A stretch of 64,000 nt of DNA from Nautilus pompilius (GCA_018389105.1 JACATO010002192.1:62001-126000); one strand, 5' to 3'; shown: positions 48,600 to 61,473, numbered from the stretch's first letter. Notes: a model not told the origin generated them from the letters alone. Program-made: numbers and translations.

Positions 48600-51500
48600 A
48601 ATTGGTAGAGATTTTTAACTGTGATCGTTGGTCTCAGAAATTCTTTCAGTTACATGTAACCTTTTTAGCTGAAAATCAACCACAGTTTTACGATAAGTTA
48701 GTATTTTAAAAATTTAGCAAAAAAAGATTTTAATAAATAGAATGAGTAACCGATGATTAGCGATGGCTAAGACCCACATCTTGAACGTTTTAAGAACTGT
48801 ACTTATTGACACTTCGTTTATCCTGCATTTTAATAGCTAAAGTATGTTATATATTTTTTTAAAAATTATGTTCAGGTTCTTTTCTGGTACATAAATCTTT
48901 CCTAGGACGGGCTTTGCGTGGTTCACAACAGCACCGAAGCCTTCATTAACGAAGAAAATCATTTATATTGAGATATGGTGTGGCTGAATTCCCAAAGCTT
49001 TTGGTAATTTCGAATATTTCTTATCTCAAGCAAATGTAACCATATTAAAGATTTGTTCAGGGTCAACGCATCCAGTGATGAGGATTATTTAGTGTACATA
49101 TTTAATTTCCGCTGTTTGGAGATTAACCTGCTTTATCATACGGAAGAGAATCAAACGGTACTTCTGTCATTCTATCTATCAGCACGGCCTCCTTCTTCTT
49201 CAGATGACGTCACCGGAGGTTTGTTCGTAGCCATATTTCCCTAAGAGTCTACCAGAAAGACAGACCAGTTAGTATTTGTGTGCACAACAGCCCCCCGGGG
49301 ATCGGGATAGTTCCTGTTAAGGTACAGGTGGATGGAATTTGAAATAGGTTTCTCTCCACTGATAGTTGACCGAAGAAAATGTTCTCACAACGCAATACTT
49401 TTTCTTTTGTTTTCCGTTTTTAATTGTAAGAAAGGCTTTTTTAACAATAAAAGGTTGCATATCAGCGTCACTAACCTAGTGGGTTATCTTTCCTGATCTC
49501 TGGTCCGGTCGACAACCGCAGCGCTGTTTAACAGAGATCAGTTGATTTGGTGCGCATGACATCCTGGGTATGTATCCACAGATAAGATATCTTTACTTGC
49601 GTATTACAAGCGATAGGTTTCTCCTTAAACTTTTAGAAATTTGGCAAACAAATGTCTCAATGCGTCCAAACGTTACGCCTTTAACTTTAACGGCTCGATA
49701 CGGTCTTTTACTTGAACGTTAGTTACGAACCAACGAGCCGCTAGGTGGCAGCAAGGCGTTTTCCGTTTTTATTGCTGCCGGTCTCCAATTAGGCTCACGG
49801 GGATCTGGCAGGATAACTGTCCACTGCGTCACGTAACGCGCGAGTAGATCGCAGTTGTAGTCAATCTTAACTCCAGCAAGGTTTCGCTGGTGACCTTTGC
49901 GTCGACCTTTACTCGTTTGTAGGTTTCCGTCACGAACGCGCGCGTGCACCTGATCCCCATTATCTCTCCCAACTTGTGCCCTCGGGGGCCGGCCACCGCC
50001 GAAAACGGGCCAATTCTCCCACGTATCTTTGACAGTCGATATTATCCGAGGAAAACTAATAAAGGCACCATCTGAACGTTTGCAATCTGAAACCCCTATC
50101 AGTCCCCACTTGTCCGTATAGCGGAGGCGGATGGGAATGCAAGAACAACGGAATTTATTCTGTATAGAATATTTAATCTTAGTTATCTAAAAGCTGGGTA
50201 CTCATCAGAGTGATGCGGTCCAATTTGGTTGCTTCATGTCGAGGTTCACGTGTATTGTTTGTTTCCACCACCCCCTGTATTCTCCGAAACAAATCTCCAT
50301 TTGCTTATGGTATTCTATATCTATTTAACTCTTTCATTTCCATGATGGCCCTTATAACTTCACTGTCATTCTTTCTCCGTATAGAGAAATTCGGATTTGG
50401 AGAACTTATCTCCCCTTACTGGAGCTGGCCCGGCAGGTAATCGCACAGCGTATATATATATATAATCGGTTTAGTGTGATGGTTATGGAATTTCAGATTA
50501 TGACCTCTAATTATTTGAAAACTTAAGATGATCAAAAAGGACGTTACCTATGGAATCTCTCTATTTACCATTGACTCAGAGAGCTTCACTGGCTGCGAGA
50601 ACACGAGATTGACCAGTACATGCAATCAACATCGTCAATAGCCTAACATAGAGCAAAATAAGGGGCGGTAGTTGCGTAATCCAACACTTCTGACTAAGGG
50701 ACGCTGTCGTGAACGTCTGTACAGGCACGTGCTGCTCAATGTCACAGATTCTAGACTAAAATCGTTGTTTTAGACGAGTTGCAATTGAGTTTTTCATGAG
50801 CTGATGGCAGATCGAGGTTTACTTGGATCAACAGTGGGCCGCTGGCAGTTGCACCATCGTGAAGCTGGCACTTCTAAACAATAGTTGTGGCGATGAACCA
50901 GAATTAGACAAGCCGGCGGCATACAAGCAACACGCCTTGATGCATTTGTCTTAGTTCTTAAGAGGTTGCCTATAGTTCCTGGAACCCTAACATGCTAGCC
51001 AACGTAGTTAGACGTTATGTTCTTCAAGTATTGAAGTATATCATAAATGTTGGTTTCTATTACCCTTTAATCCATGAAGAGCCCACGTGTGGAAAAATGG
51101 CCTAATATTTAGAATGTTGTTTTGGTCAGTGATCAAATGAAATAAATTAATTTGGATTTTCCCCCCTTTCAATTTAGCCCTACATTTCCATTTTGTTGGA
51201 AGAACTTTTTCAAGAGTAGATAATGGAGTTATAGGCTTACAGTAGCGATGGCTTGTGCCATTCAGACCTTTCTTCCAACCCTCTTTTTTTTGGTGAGCCT
51301 AAAAAAGAACGTAAGGATTCTCTTTATAATCGTATCGCTCTTCAGGTTTTAACATAATTCTAAAGATCCCCCTTCTAGCCTATCTTGAAACATTATGAAG
51401 TCAGTGTTGAGTCTGTCTGTTTGTTTTCGAAAGTTGGCAACTTTCTCCGTCCTCAAAAAGAATTCGCTTTTTGCCGTAAACGTTTAGAATTAGACTGACT

Positions 51501-52180
51501 TTCTCATTCAAAGAATTCCAAGGCTGTTTGCATGTTACAAGTTCACAACTCACCATAGCAAAACAATTACTACCACACAGTTCAGAACCCACTCAATCTT
51601 TAAAGAAGCCAAACATTTTTCCTTTTTAAATTCAACTGGTCCGTGAACAGTATCCTATATCCACTCAATGACACGGTATTAATGGACCTCAGAACGACTA
51701 GCACCGTCAGAGGGTCCAAGTGGCGCAGGAATAGTAAGGCACCTTCATTAAGGGTGTGCACCACCAAAGTGACTTTTACTTTCTATAATACTTAGTGTTT
51801 TAAGCTGGTGTTCTCCTCCTGATACCCCTTATATCTTTATCTCTTCTGCGCTTGACGAATCAGGTAATTACAGTTCATTGCTCTGGGTAAATGATTAAAA
51901 TCTCAATGCAAACATTTAGATTTTTTCGTAATAAAAGTGGAGGTGGGACAGTAAACTGCAAACGTAAGATAATACCGCCCATGTCTTGAACACGCTGACT
52001 GTGATGTTGATGATCCTGCAAAAGATTATATCGGAAAGAATCAATGTAACATTGAAATAAATTCCACTGGAAGGGGACGCAGCGAGTAATTGTGTGAAAT
52101 TTATTGGATTCTCTTTACTGTTTCTAGGGGACCTGTAATCGGTCGGTCGGTTCCATGTTTGATTTTACTGTAAATAAATT
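48600..52180. other. Unassigned region with scattered CpG-rich patches
   Basis: Around 49480-50040 the sequence is CpG-rich (ACGCGCGAG, GGGCCGGCC) and could be promoter or repeat. 50520-51000 looks like decayed transposon sequence in both directions without a diagnostic motif. No exon with matching splice signals was found. Confidence 0.3.
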
Positions 52181-52249
52181 TACTCCACTATAAGATTTTA
52201 AAGCCTTTAAACCCCTCGTCTCGCTGTTTGCTGGAGTTTTCCCCAGCAA

Positions 52250-52700
52250 GACTTCGTCGAATCACCTGACGTTTATAGCGCCGCCATTTTCCCACAGCTC
52301 CGCAGCTTCCGACTTCCGTTTCGGTCTCCGCGCGCGAGACGTTGCTGGAAATGTCCTTGTTTCTGCTATGCATTAATAAATATGACATGTGCTTAAATTT
52401 CTTAAGAAGCTCGTGATTCAAAGAAATAAAGTACCTAACAAGAAACATGTTTTAGGCTATCTAGATTCCATTGTACCATAATTTCAAAAAAGGCAAAAAT
52501 CTTCCCAGAATGCAACCCTACGAAAAGTCATGATTAGGTTCCTGTCGTCGCAGACCGCTTCCGAACGGTTAGCTATCAAACAAGATGGCGGATGAGGTGG
52601 AACAATCTGGAAGAAGAAAAAAGATCAAGAAAATCGTCAAATCGCGATAAGCAACAAAAAAAATGATTATAATAAGAAGATTGGAAAACGAGTTAACTCG
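52250..52700 (+). promoter_or_regulatory. CpG-rich patch with a YY1-type AAGATGGCGG start context
   Basis: CpG-rich (CCGCGCGCGAGACG near 52328), followed by CAAGATGGCGGATGAGG with ATG at 52585. The motif is both an ideal Kozak context and the YY1 site common just downstream of housekeeping transcription starts. The frame opened is only 20-21 codons (MADEVEQSGRRKKIKK) before a TAA, with no donor before it, so a gene is not proven. Donor-like GTGAGA/GTGAGT lie at about 52700-52714. Confidence 0.35.
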
Positions 52701-52901
52701 TGAGAATCGTGAGTTTCCGTAGCGTTGGGTTGTGTGGAGATTTTTAATATGAAATGCAGATTGTATACACTGCCGCTTTAGGGACTGAAGTAGATTACAG
52801 GTAATTCATACGAATTTTACATCAAATAACCCGGGTAATCAAAGATATAAACAAGGGTCTGCAAGGTTGTGACTTAATCTGAACAACAAAAGCAGGCTTG
52901 C

Positions 52902-52939
<38 letters not shown>

Positions 52940-52970
52940 TATTATATATTATTATTATTATTATTATTAT
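52902..52970. repeat. (ATT)n microsatellite
   Basis: About 23 ATT units with two short ATAT interruptions. The leucine-rich open frame over it is an artefact. Confidence 0.95.
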
Positions 52971-53764
52971 TGCTGTTGAATATAGTGGTGAATAGTTTCC
53001 CTCGTCGATGGACGTCTGTCACCGAGTTTAGACACAGTACAGTCCCTTTATTGCCGTATTCGCTTCTCTCTCTTTACGGCCATATTACGCATGTATTACG
53101 ATTTACAGAGTTAGTTCTCTCTGAAAATACCAAAAATAAACCTGTATAATCACCTTTCGGCCCACCTATAATAACTATGCCACCCAATCAGTCATGGGCG
53201 TCCGCAAGAGGGGGGGGGCTGTTTGTTTGTTTCGTTACTGTGGGCTCCGATAGGGGGCGCGATAGCAGAGGAAGCTGACTAACGTCGAAGAAATTAATAG
53301 CATTTTTTAAAATCCTGAATGAATCACAAGAAATATTTGTAAGTAGAAAAATTGTTGATCCAAACCAAAAGAAGGATAGATTAGTCTAGACGTTAGTACG
53401 CTTTCCTCCGCCAGGAACCCTCCACGCACTTGCCATTATTTTGTCAACCCTCTCCCCCCCCCACATCGCAGAGGTAGGATATTTTTGTTATTTTGTCCAC
53501 CGCCGGAAGACACCCCGTGGACGCGCCCCCTACCCAGTCTTCCGAAAATGGTCAAAGGGAGAGAATCTGCACAACATTGCTGTGATATTTTAAAATTCCA
53601 AATGGCTTCCTCTTTCATTTTGGGAAAACACAAACGTAACAGGCGTCTTTGTTAGCAGGCATGTTGTGCCTGTTTTACCCTATAAACGAGGTTAAACCAT
53701 ACCCAAGCAATTTCCCGGTCTCAACCGACTAACCCGCATTTCTAAGGACGCGTCTTCCCTTCTC

Positions 53765-54052
53765 CTAATTAAACATATCTTGAACCGCTTCCTTCTTCAG
53801 GAAATAGCGGCTTAAACTGGGCTCGTAGACGCTCTTCTGAAGTATCCCTCGCGCGTCACACACGACTAGCATCTCCCGCTGAACAATGGGTACAGCCCAC
53901 GCACATGTCACGCCGATAAGAGCAGTTAGCGCTAAAAATACGTAAATGAGAAATTCCACTAATTTCAAACCAGTTAAAGTACAACACGGATCTGTCGGCG
54001 AGCAGGTTAAATTTACTCCGTAACTGGAACCATTTTTGTAATAACCAGTCAA
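53765..54052 (-). CDS. Low-confidence candidate terminal exon with a membrane segment
   Basis: A minus-strand open stretch of 95 codons without an ATG start. It contains a cysteine-bearing segment (CSPTDPCC), one hydrophobic span of about 22 residues (LVEFLIYVFLALTALIGVTC) and a charged C-terminus (SRYFLKKEAVQDMFN) before TAG. A possible acceptor, TGGTTCCAG, would trim the first 10 codons. No upstream partner exon or promoter was identified and the family is not recognised. It may be chance. Confidence 0.22.
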   Translation of the reverse strand: MTGYYKNGSSYGVNLTCSPTDPCCTLTGLKLVEFLIYVFLALTALIGVTCAWAVPIVQREMLVVCDARGILQKSVYEPSLSRYFLKKEAVQDMFN

Positions 54053-54457
54053 CCATTAACTCAGGGAGGTTTCAGTAAATGTAAAGCTTTCGGTGGTTTT
54101 CAGGGAGCGGTGTAGCTCTTTTCTCGAGAAAAACAGGAAACAATTTTCCTTTGTGTCATAGTTGTGCATAGTCCTTTTATGGGGTCATTCATAGTACTAT
54201 ACAACAGAACGCATCACTTCTAGGACATACAAAACCATAAACTTGCGGATTTCAAAGAATTGATGTATCAATCTTTCCTTAATTATAGGTATTTGATTAT
54301 TTGAGATTAGTGATCTTTTCTATTAACTATTGTTCTTTATTTAATTACCGTCTACCTGATGTCGCTGTTCAAATTTAATGAAAGGCACACAAATATTCAG
54401 ACATTTTAGAGTAAATTTCAAATTTATTTTTGTACGTGTATTTTATCTTGCAGTTTC

Positions 54458-55618
54458 TGTGTGTGAGAGTGTGTGAGTGGGAGACTGTGAGTGTGTGGGT
54501 GTGTGAGTTGTGGGTGTACGTGTGTGTGTGTTTGTTGTGGGTGTGTGTGAGAGTGAGACTGAGTGTGTGTGATTATGGGTGTGCGTGAGTGTGTGTAAGA
54601 GAGTGTGTGTGAGAGTGAGACTGTGAGTGTGAGTTGTAGGTGTGCGTGTGTGAGAGTTGAGTAGGTGTGATTGTGGGTGTATGTGTGTGAGAGTGAGACT
54701 GACTGTGTGTGTGAGTGTTTGAGTGAGTTGCGGGTGCGTGTGTGTGAGAGTGAGACTGAGTGTGTGTGATTGTGGGGTGTGTGTGTTAGAGTGAGACTGT
54801 GACTGTGTGTGTGAGTGTGTGTGAGAGTGAGACTGTGACTGTGTGTGTGATTGTGTGTGTGTGTTAGAGTGAGACTGTGACTGTGTGTGTGTGTGTGAGA
54901 CTGTGACTGTGTGAGTGAGTGTGGGTGTGAGAGTGAGACTGTGACTGTGTGTGTGAGTGTGTGTGAGAGTGAGACTGTGACTGTGTGTGTGAGTGTGGGT
55001 GTGTGTGTGAGTGAGACTGTGACTGTGTGAGCGTGTGTGTGAGACTGTGAGTGTGTGCGCGTGTGTGTGAGAGTGAGACTGTGACTGTGTGTGTGAGTGT
55101 GGGTGTGTGTGTGAGAGTGTGAGTGTGTGTGAGAGTGAGACTGAGTGTGTGTGATTGTGGGTGTGTGTTAGAGTGAGACTGTGACTGTGTGTGTGGAGTG
55201 TGGTGAGTGGTGTGTGATTGTGGGTGTGTGTGTGAGTGAGACTGTGACTGTGTGTGAGTGTGAGTGTGTGTGAGAGTGAGACTAAGTGTTGTGATTGTGG
55301 GTGTGTGTGTGAGTGAGACTGTGACTGTGTGTGAGTGTGAGTGTGTGTGAGAGTGAGACTAAGTGTGTGTGATTGTGGGTGTGTGTGTGAGTGAGACTGT
55401 GACTGTGTGAGTGTGTGCGTGTGTGTGAGACTGTGAGTGTGTGCGTGCGTGTGTGTGAGAGTGTGAGTTTTGTGAGAGTGAGACTGTGTGTGATTGTGGG
55501 TGTGTGTGTGTGAGTGTGAGTGTGTGTGAGAGTGAGACTGTTGTGTGTGATTGTGGTTGTGTGTGTGTGTGTGTGTGTGATTGTGGTGTGTGTGTGGGTG
55601 AGTGTGTGCGTGCGCGCG
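54458..55618. repeat. 1.16-kb GT-rich minisatellite
   Basis: Purine-containing GT repeats arranged in imperfect higher-order units built from GTGTGTGTGAG, GTGAGACTGTGACTGTG and GATTGTGGGTGTG. The minus strand reads as a 393-codon His/Thr/Ser frame purely because CACA/CTCA repeats lack stops. Alternating GT tracts of this length can adopt Z-DNA. Confidence 0.95.
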
Positions 55619-56760
55619 ACTCAAATGTACCTTCGACCTTAAACAACGCCATTTATGGAAAACCGACTACCTGCAGTTACCTGCCACTACACAAACGAAA
55701 CAGTTTTTTCTACTCGAAGACGTTTATCTTTTGTCCTTAAAGGTGATTTTGTTTCAGGACATTTTCCTATATTCTGTAATCGCTCGGGGATAAAATATCG
55801 TATTTTCTGTCTTGGAAAAAAATTTACGTTCCATTTATTTGCGTTTCTCACAAAATTTCGAACGACTTGGATTAATTAAACCAAAGTAAAACCTCATGGA
55901 CGTCTGGTCCTTTCATTCGGCCATCCGGACCCCCGACACAAATCCAGGGAGATGGCCGCCTAAAGACCTGCGCGCTACAGCATCAGGAGAAGGATGGGCA
56001 TGTCTCTGGAAGCCCCTTCCGCGAGGGTTAGCGACAACCTCTTTTCTTAGAAGAATTTCTTACCCATCCCGGCAGAACAGTTCCCCGAGTGTGGAGCTCC
56101 TTCTTCTCGGCGATTAGAAGGGAGCCGTGAAATAGAGCGCCATTTCCAAGGGGCGATGTAAACAGCAGTGGATTTCGCTGCAGCTCGATAAATGCGCCAA
56201 GCATCAGCTGTCGATGGCCAACACCCCGTGAAATCACCCGAGTTCCGAGAGCAAGCATCCAATCGATTTTTTGTAATAAAGCCCCGGCGAGATGCAGAAA
56301 ACTGTTCGCAGAGCGGAATTCTCTTCCGATCGTTTCCAAAATCCTGGCGGATCCTTGCAAAAGTGAATGTGTCAAGAATCCCGGAGTTATCGGAGCCTGG
56401 TGTAGGGGGGGATCTTCGAGAAGACGATCTACACACCTAAAGACTCGCAAGACTGGTCTGACGAACATCTGCCTGGTACGGAGGAAGGCGCGTATTCTTG
56501 GGCATCTACTTGGACCGACGTACAAACAAATATTCAGGGGTCGGACTCGGGGGGCTCAAGAATTGGACTTCTCAGCCGTAGCAGAATTCACCCCTGACGG
56601 TGGAGCGTGGATCCGGACCCTGGCCCCTTGGCAATCCGTCCACACGCGTTTCTTCTCGCGAGAGAATACTGTTTGTTGGTTTCTGCAGCCGAGTGCGACC
56701 GTTGAATCGGTTAAGTTAACCCGTCACGCCTAACCGAAGGCAGCAGAGACCTTTCACAGA
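55619..56760. other. CpG-rich non-repetitive stretch, unassigned
   Basis: GC- and CpG-rich with overlapping open frames on both strands (165 codons minus at 56028-56525, 129 codons minus, 82 codons plus). High GC lowers stop frequency, so these are expected by chance. No family motif is seen. Could be a CpG-island promoter or old repeat. Confidence 0.3.
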
Positions 56761-57009
56761 ATGCTTCTCCGGTCCTTCTTCCGGTGTTTTCTCTGATCTA
56801 TAAAACAATTAAGAAAATTAAAAAAAAAAAATAGATATAAAACACAAACAAGGGATAGAATTGCATCTTGTGTGTAACAATGAAATGCTACATGGTCACG
56901 TGTTGTACGGTCACAATTTGATTGGTTGTCATTCAAGCAACCAGGAAGTACCACATCTGAGCATAGGCAGTGATATCACGTAGTGTTGTCAATACTACGG
57001 CTCCAGGGA

Positions 57010-57440
57010 GTAAACCATCACACGACAAGAAGCGTATAAAGATCAAAGTCTTAGCTGGTGAAGGCTACTCTTTGTGGCGAGTTCCAGCCTGACTTCACAT
57101 TTCCAAAGACTCTGAAGAGGATACGCGAAACTGGTACTGTTGACAATAGACGTGATCTGAAGCTCTCCATGGGTGATGCTGTGTATTTCAGGGTATGTTC
57201 TCTACGTCATAGACGATGAGCCGGTTAAGACCTTGTGAATGACTTAACAACAAGGTGTTAACGTTTCTCCAAGAACAGCGAGATCAATACACGGTTATCA
57301 CGAACTGGTCGTAGTGGATGTGTAGCCGCCCAAAAACCTTTGCTGAGGAGAGGAAACCAGACAGCAGGGCTGAGGTGATGGGCAGCGGAAACAACCCCGT
57401 GTAAAGCAAAGGGCTCATGTACCAAACACTGAGCCATGTA
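57010..57440 (+). mobile_element. Tc1-like transposase N-terminal remnant
   Basis: Plus-strand frames read KRIRETGTVDNRR (Tc1 helix-turn-helix linker region) near 57112-57152 and GCVAAQKPLLRRGNQ near 57319-57365, which precedes the catalytic domain in Tc1 elements. Several stops and shifts lie between. The catalytic half is absent. Confidence 0.65.
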
Positions 57441-57779
57441 CAACGTATTCATTTTGTTTTTGCATTTATTTTCTATAATGATGCATTGCGTATGTATTAT
57501 ATACGTCTCCCAGTCGAAATTGCTTATTATCTGTGTATATCCCGCGTGTTTCCATAATTATTTCCATACATGGTATTGTAAAAGAATGTACACACTTTCG
57601 TGTGCTACCTTACAAAGGCGTTAAGCCCTCGAAGGTTCACTGAGCCAGTGTCCAGCAGACTTCCCTCCCCCTGGCGACACGTGTTCTAGTACCTAAAATA
57701 CATTTTAGGTGATAAACAAATTGAGACTTTATCCGGGTCAAGCAGCAACTAACAATGAGAGGATTGACAATTTGTCTAG

Positions 57780-60060
57780 TTGGTGTTAGTAAGCTCCAGG
57801 GATTGAATAGATGTTGGTATAGAAACAGCTGTAGATAATACTATAAAATTTTAAGTAAGTGTTTATCTCTCCTCACCCACATCTTTTGTTTATGGTGTGC
57901 ATGGAGTGAAGAACCGAATTGTTTTTGTCGATAGAGAGAGATAATGATGGAGTTTTTAGAGCAATCGGGGTTGATGCTGGAAAAGTTAGTTTGATAACGA
58001 TAGCACTACATACATTGTCCGATAAAGTGCAACTAACATTTATTAAGATGCTCGGAAGTAATCGAATATTAGTTATGCTAATGAACAGTAAACTGTCTTG
58101 TAAATACTCTGGTTTTTGTAGTTCCTTTGTCAGATATAAGGTACAATCAGATGGTAATGAATTGAACAGTGTATTTAAAATTTTTTTATTACATTTTTTG
58201 CCAAATAACCGAAGCAGTAGATTTCTCATTGATTTTCTTTACGTGAACGTCAAAAGCAAAAATCGATAAGAGATCTTGGGGAATTTACTTCAAGGTTTGC
58301 TAAAGATTAATTAAATTGCGATTTTCCTATTCTTATTACAGGGAGACGACTAAATAAAGTTGGAAAAGGCGAAGATCTTGATTTAGAATTTAATTCAGCA
58401 CGTCACCAAAAAACCCTGGCGGGGAAAAGGGTTAATGGATTTCTTGGAGTCATTTTACCAACTTTCTTAAATATTGGAAAGGTTATTTTACCATCTTCAG
58501 ATGTAACAGGTGAAGCTTTCTTGGAGATCTAAGTCAGGGGTCGGGCGGAGAGACATCTGTAGGTAATTTCCCAGGACTTTATCACGGGGGTGCTTATATC
58601 TGAAAAGAAAAGGGGAAGCAGGGTTGTACGTGGGGGCTAGAACACAATATAAAACAAACTACGGATAACAACAGATATTTACCTAATGGCGCTTGTAAGA
58701 TTTGTTGGTAAACGTTTATTTTGATCTAATTCACATTTTGAAAAAATCCCAATAATTTATGTTATTCTTTAATTATTAAAGGGAGTGAACCGCGACAAAC
58801 TTTGAGGCAGAAGAATACGGTAGAAAAAAACTGAAACATCTAAAATTATTTTTATGTGGAATCCTTTTAAAATAAATTTAATTAAATAGAATTTAGATAT
58901 GACAAATTTAAATTCAGTTAAAATCATTACACACACTATAGATCTATTGGCATAATTGTAAATTTTTCTTAGTATTTTGATTCTTTTGATTTGCTTCCTT
59001 CACCTAATTTTTTAAAAATATTTAAAATCAACCGGAAAATTAAATAAACTAAGTTATAAGATAGATTATATAGTGTCGTGTAATAGTTATTTAACTAAAA
59101 AGAAACAAAGGGAATTATTGCACTTTGTATTATGTAAAAATAGTTAAAACTGTCTAAAGAATCAATAACATTTGTCTATGGAATAGAATCACCAAAGTTT
59201 CTAGTTAATTTAAGTATTCAATGAGTGAAAGTAGATTTAGTTTCAACCAAAAAGATAATTAATTCATATCTTATATTTTAAATGCATCAGACATTTAATA
59301 TGAGATGGTTAGTTGTAAATTTTAATTTAAATAATTACATAATTATAAATAACGTTTATTATAGTGATAAAGTTAAGAAAAAATATCTAGATAATTTAGT
59401 ACAGTAAATAAATATATTTTGGATAGAATGGGATCTTAGCAGTAATTATGTTACTAATTTAAATGTTTAAAGATTTTGACGAAAACAGTCAGACTTCAAA
59501 TACTGAAGTTAGACTTTAATTTTACTTAATGTGGTAAATCCAACATATTACAGGGTGATAAATTAATTGAGCAAATATTATTTTAAAAAAACGTACTGGT
59601 TCATTCATTAAAAAAATTAAAATTCAAAACTTAGAATAAATTCCTTTTTAGAAAAAAGATTTAAAGTTTATATAAAACCGGGTCTAGATTTTTAGATAGA
59701 ATTGTTGGTGCAGAATTAAAGGCTTTTAACAATAGCAGAATGGGCATTAGCTATAGTACAAGATAGTTACAAATTCTGTTTGCATGATAAGATAAGTCAT
59801 GGTAGTGATGCTTCACGTTAGTAATACTGATGCAGATAAAAGATAAGTTGATGATTCAAAATTAGAAGATATGATACGTTCATCTACTGCCTAGAATAGT
59901 GGAACTAAATCTATTCAAAATGTGATTCCAGTATTCAGATATCCCATTAAGTCAGGTAGGTCGAGTTGCACTCACCGAGTATATAGCAGGCTGTGTTTAT
60001 GAACATCCTTATTCTAAACTGATAACGTATAGTGTAGGTTTTATATCTGCAACTGTTGAT
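57780..60060 (+). mobile_element. AT-rich integrated multi-gene element, copy 2 (decayed)
   Basis: Collinear with 903-6050 but without the hAT insertion. The matched blocks are listed under copy 1. Base composition drops sharply to AT-rich inside the block and rises again to the right of about 60080. It ends near the fragment matching 5990-6050. All former genes are interrupted. The left end is not defined but homology reaches at least 57860. Confidence 0.6.
57919..58269 (+). pseudogene. Capsid-like gene fragment of element copy 2
   Basis: An open stretch of 116 codons (ATG not at its start) with DNDGVFRAIGVDAGKVSL near the front, aligning to the broken block at 1595-1655 of copy 1. A frameshift just upstream (about 57940) separates it from the preceding matching block. 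The opposite strand is also open but shows no resemblance. The product, if any, would be truncated. Confidence 0.45.
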
Positions 60061-60079
60061 GTTACAGTTCATTCTTCAA

Positions 60080-61300
60080 AATACACAAGCAATTTTGGTT
60101 CAGCTTCAGGTAGAAATTAGAAGCTATAAAAGGTAATTTTAGCATCGCAAAAGACAGAAGGGGAATGGATACCTTGTTGGAGTGAAGGTTAACTAAATAA
60201 GCGAATGCTGAGAGCGATGTTGGAGATGAGTGGGAGATGGATGGAATAGGGGGCGCGACAGAAGTCCCGAAAACTTCCATACATATACAAGTGCTACCAG
60301 CTGGTAAAGTAGAACTCGGTCAGACGTGTGTCAAACTTTAACAGCCGGCAGGGGGCTTAACCCTTTTCCCGTCCTGCCTTTCATTAGCTCAGTTTCTGCC
60401 GTCGTTTCCGCTCTTTCGCCGAAGTCGGCCATTCCCCTTTTCACCCTGTCTGTCGTACTGACGCAGACCGCCTGCGATTACCGACCGGCTGGTTCACCCA
60501 GCTTCAATTCTTCAGCCTTGTTTCACGGTGGCCTTCCGACTCCTCTTGGCCGTCCTTATTTACTCGTTGATTCCAGATCCTCGGCTTTACCGTTTACTTC
60601 TATATAATTATTACAAAATGCTTCCGGTTATCGAAATAAAGCGACCGGCGCAGAAGTTTCCACCTTGGATTTGTAGTTGTTAAAGGTCAGATAACCGTTC
60701 CAGAGCCCGTCTCCACCAACACGTTACTTCTCTTAAGATCTAAAGAATTCAGTCAAACCCCGCATCTTGGCCACACACACACATCCCTCCAAGTTGAAAA
60801 GAGATCTTTAAATTACCGACCTAATTTCAATTTGCGAATTAAAAGACTGTAGCGAGGTTCTCTTTAAAAGCCTAATGGCCAATCTGACGGACTGTCTCAC
60901 TTCGTGATCCGACTGATTGGTGTCGCTGTTAGCGCCGACCGCATCAATGGGAGAAGAGAAACCACGATAGCAATACCTCAGTTGGCAAATATTCGATGCA
61001 AGAAGTTTCGGTGCAACGAACTCTTCTAGGTTTTGCCGTTGTTTTACACAGAGAACTAAAATTTAAAAGTAAAATAATAAATAAATAAAGAAATATGGTG
61101 GAATTGTATCTTATAAAAACCGAGTCGCTGTCACTGAGCATCGTAGCTTCAAATGAATAGCATCTGCATCTCGCTGTCTACTTCTAATAAAAGCCCAGAT
61201 ACCGGGTCACGTGCTCCCTGCATCACGTAGCTCTGTTGGCCGCCCACAGCATCTGAATCGATAGGGCTAGTAACTGACTGTATGCAGTGAGCCCTAGACA
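60080..61300. other. Unassigned region right of element copy 2
   Basis: Moderate GC. The open frame at 60326-60607 is Ser/Pro/Leu-rich without motif or splice context. Nothing else supported. Confidence 0.35.
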
Positions 61301-61306
61301 CTAAGT

Positions 61307-61307
<1 letters not shown>

Positions 61308-61375
<68 letters not shown>

Positions 61376-61473
61376 CTCTATCTATCTATCTATCTCTCTC
61401 TATCTCTCATCTCTCTCTATCTATCTGTCCTCTATCTATCTATATCTCTCTATCTATCTATCTCTCTCTCTCT
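61308..61473. repeat. (CT)n / (CTAT)n compound microsatellite
   Basis: About 30 CT units followed by mixed CTAT and CTCT units. Confidence 0.95.

Noticed and set aside
52898..53149. Leucine-rich 83-codon frame
   Set aside because: The leucine run is the ATT microsatellite read in one frame. The remainder has no support.
54443..55624. 393-codon minus-strand His/Thr/Ser open frame
   Set aside because: It is the stop-free reading of a GT/GA minisatellite, with no non-repeat sequence, start context or splice evidence.
56028..56525. 165-codon minus-strand open frame in CpG-rich DNA
   Set aside because: Overlapping frames are open on both strands as expected from high GC. No motif, no splice signals, no recognised family.
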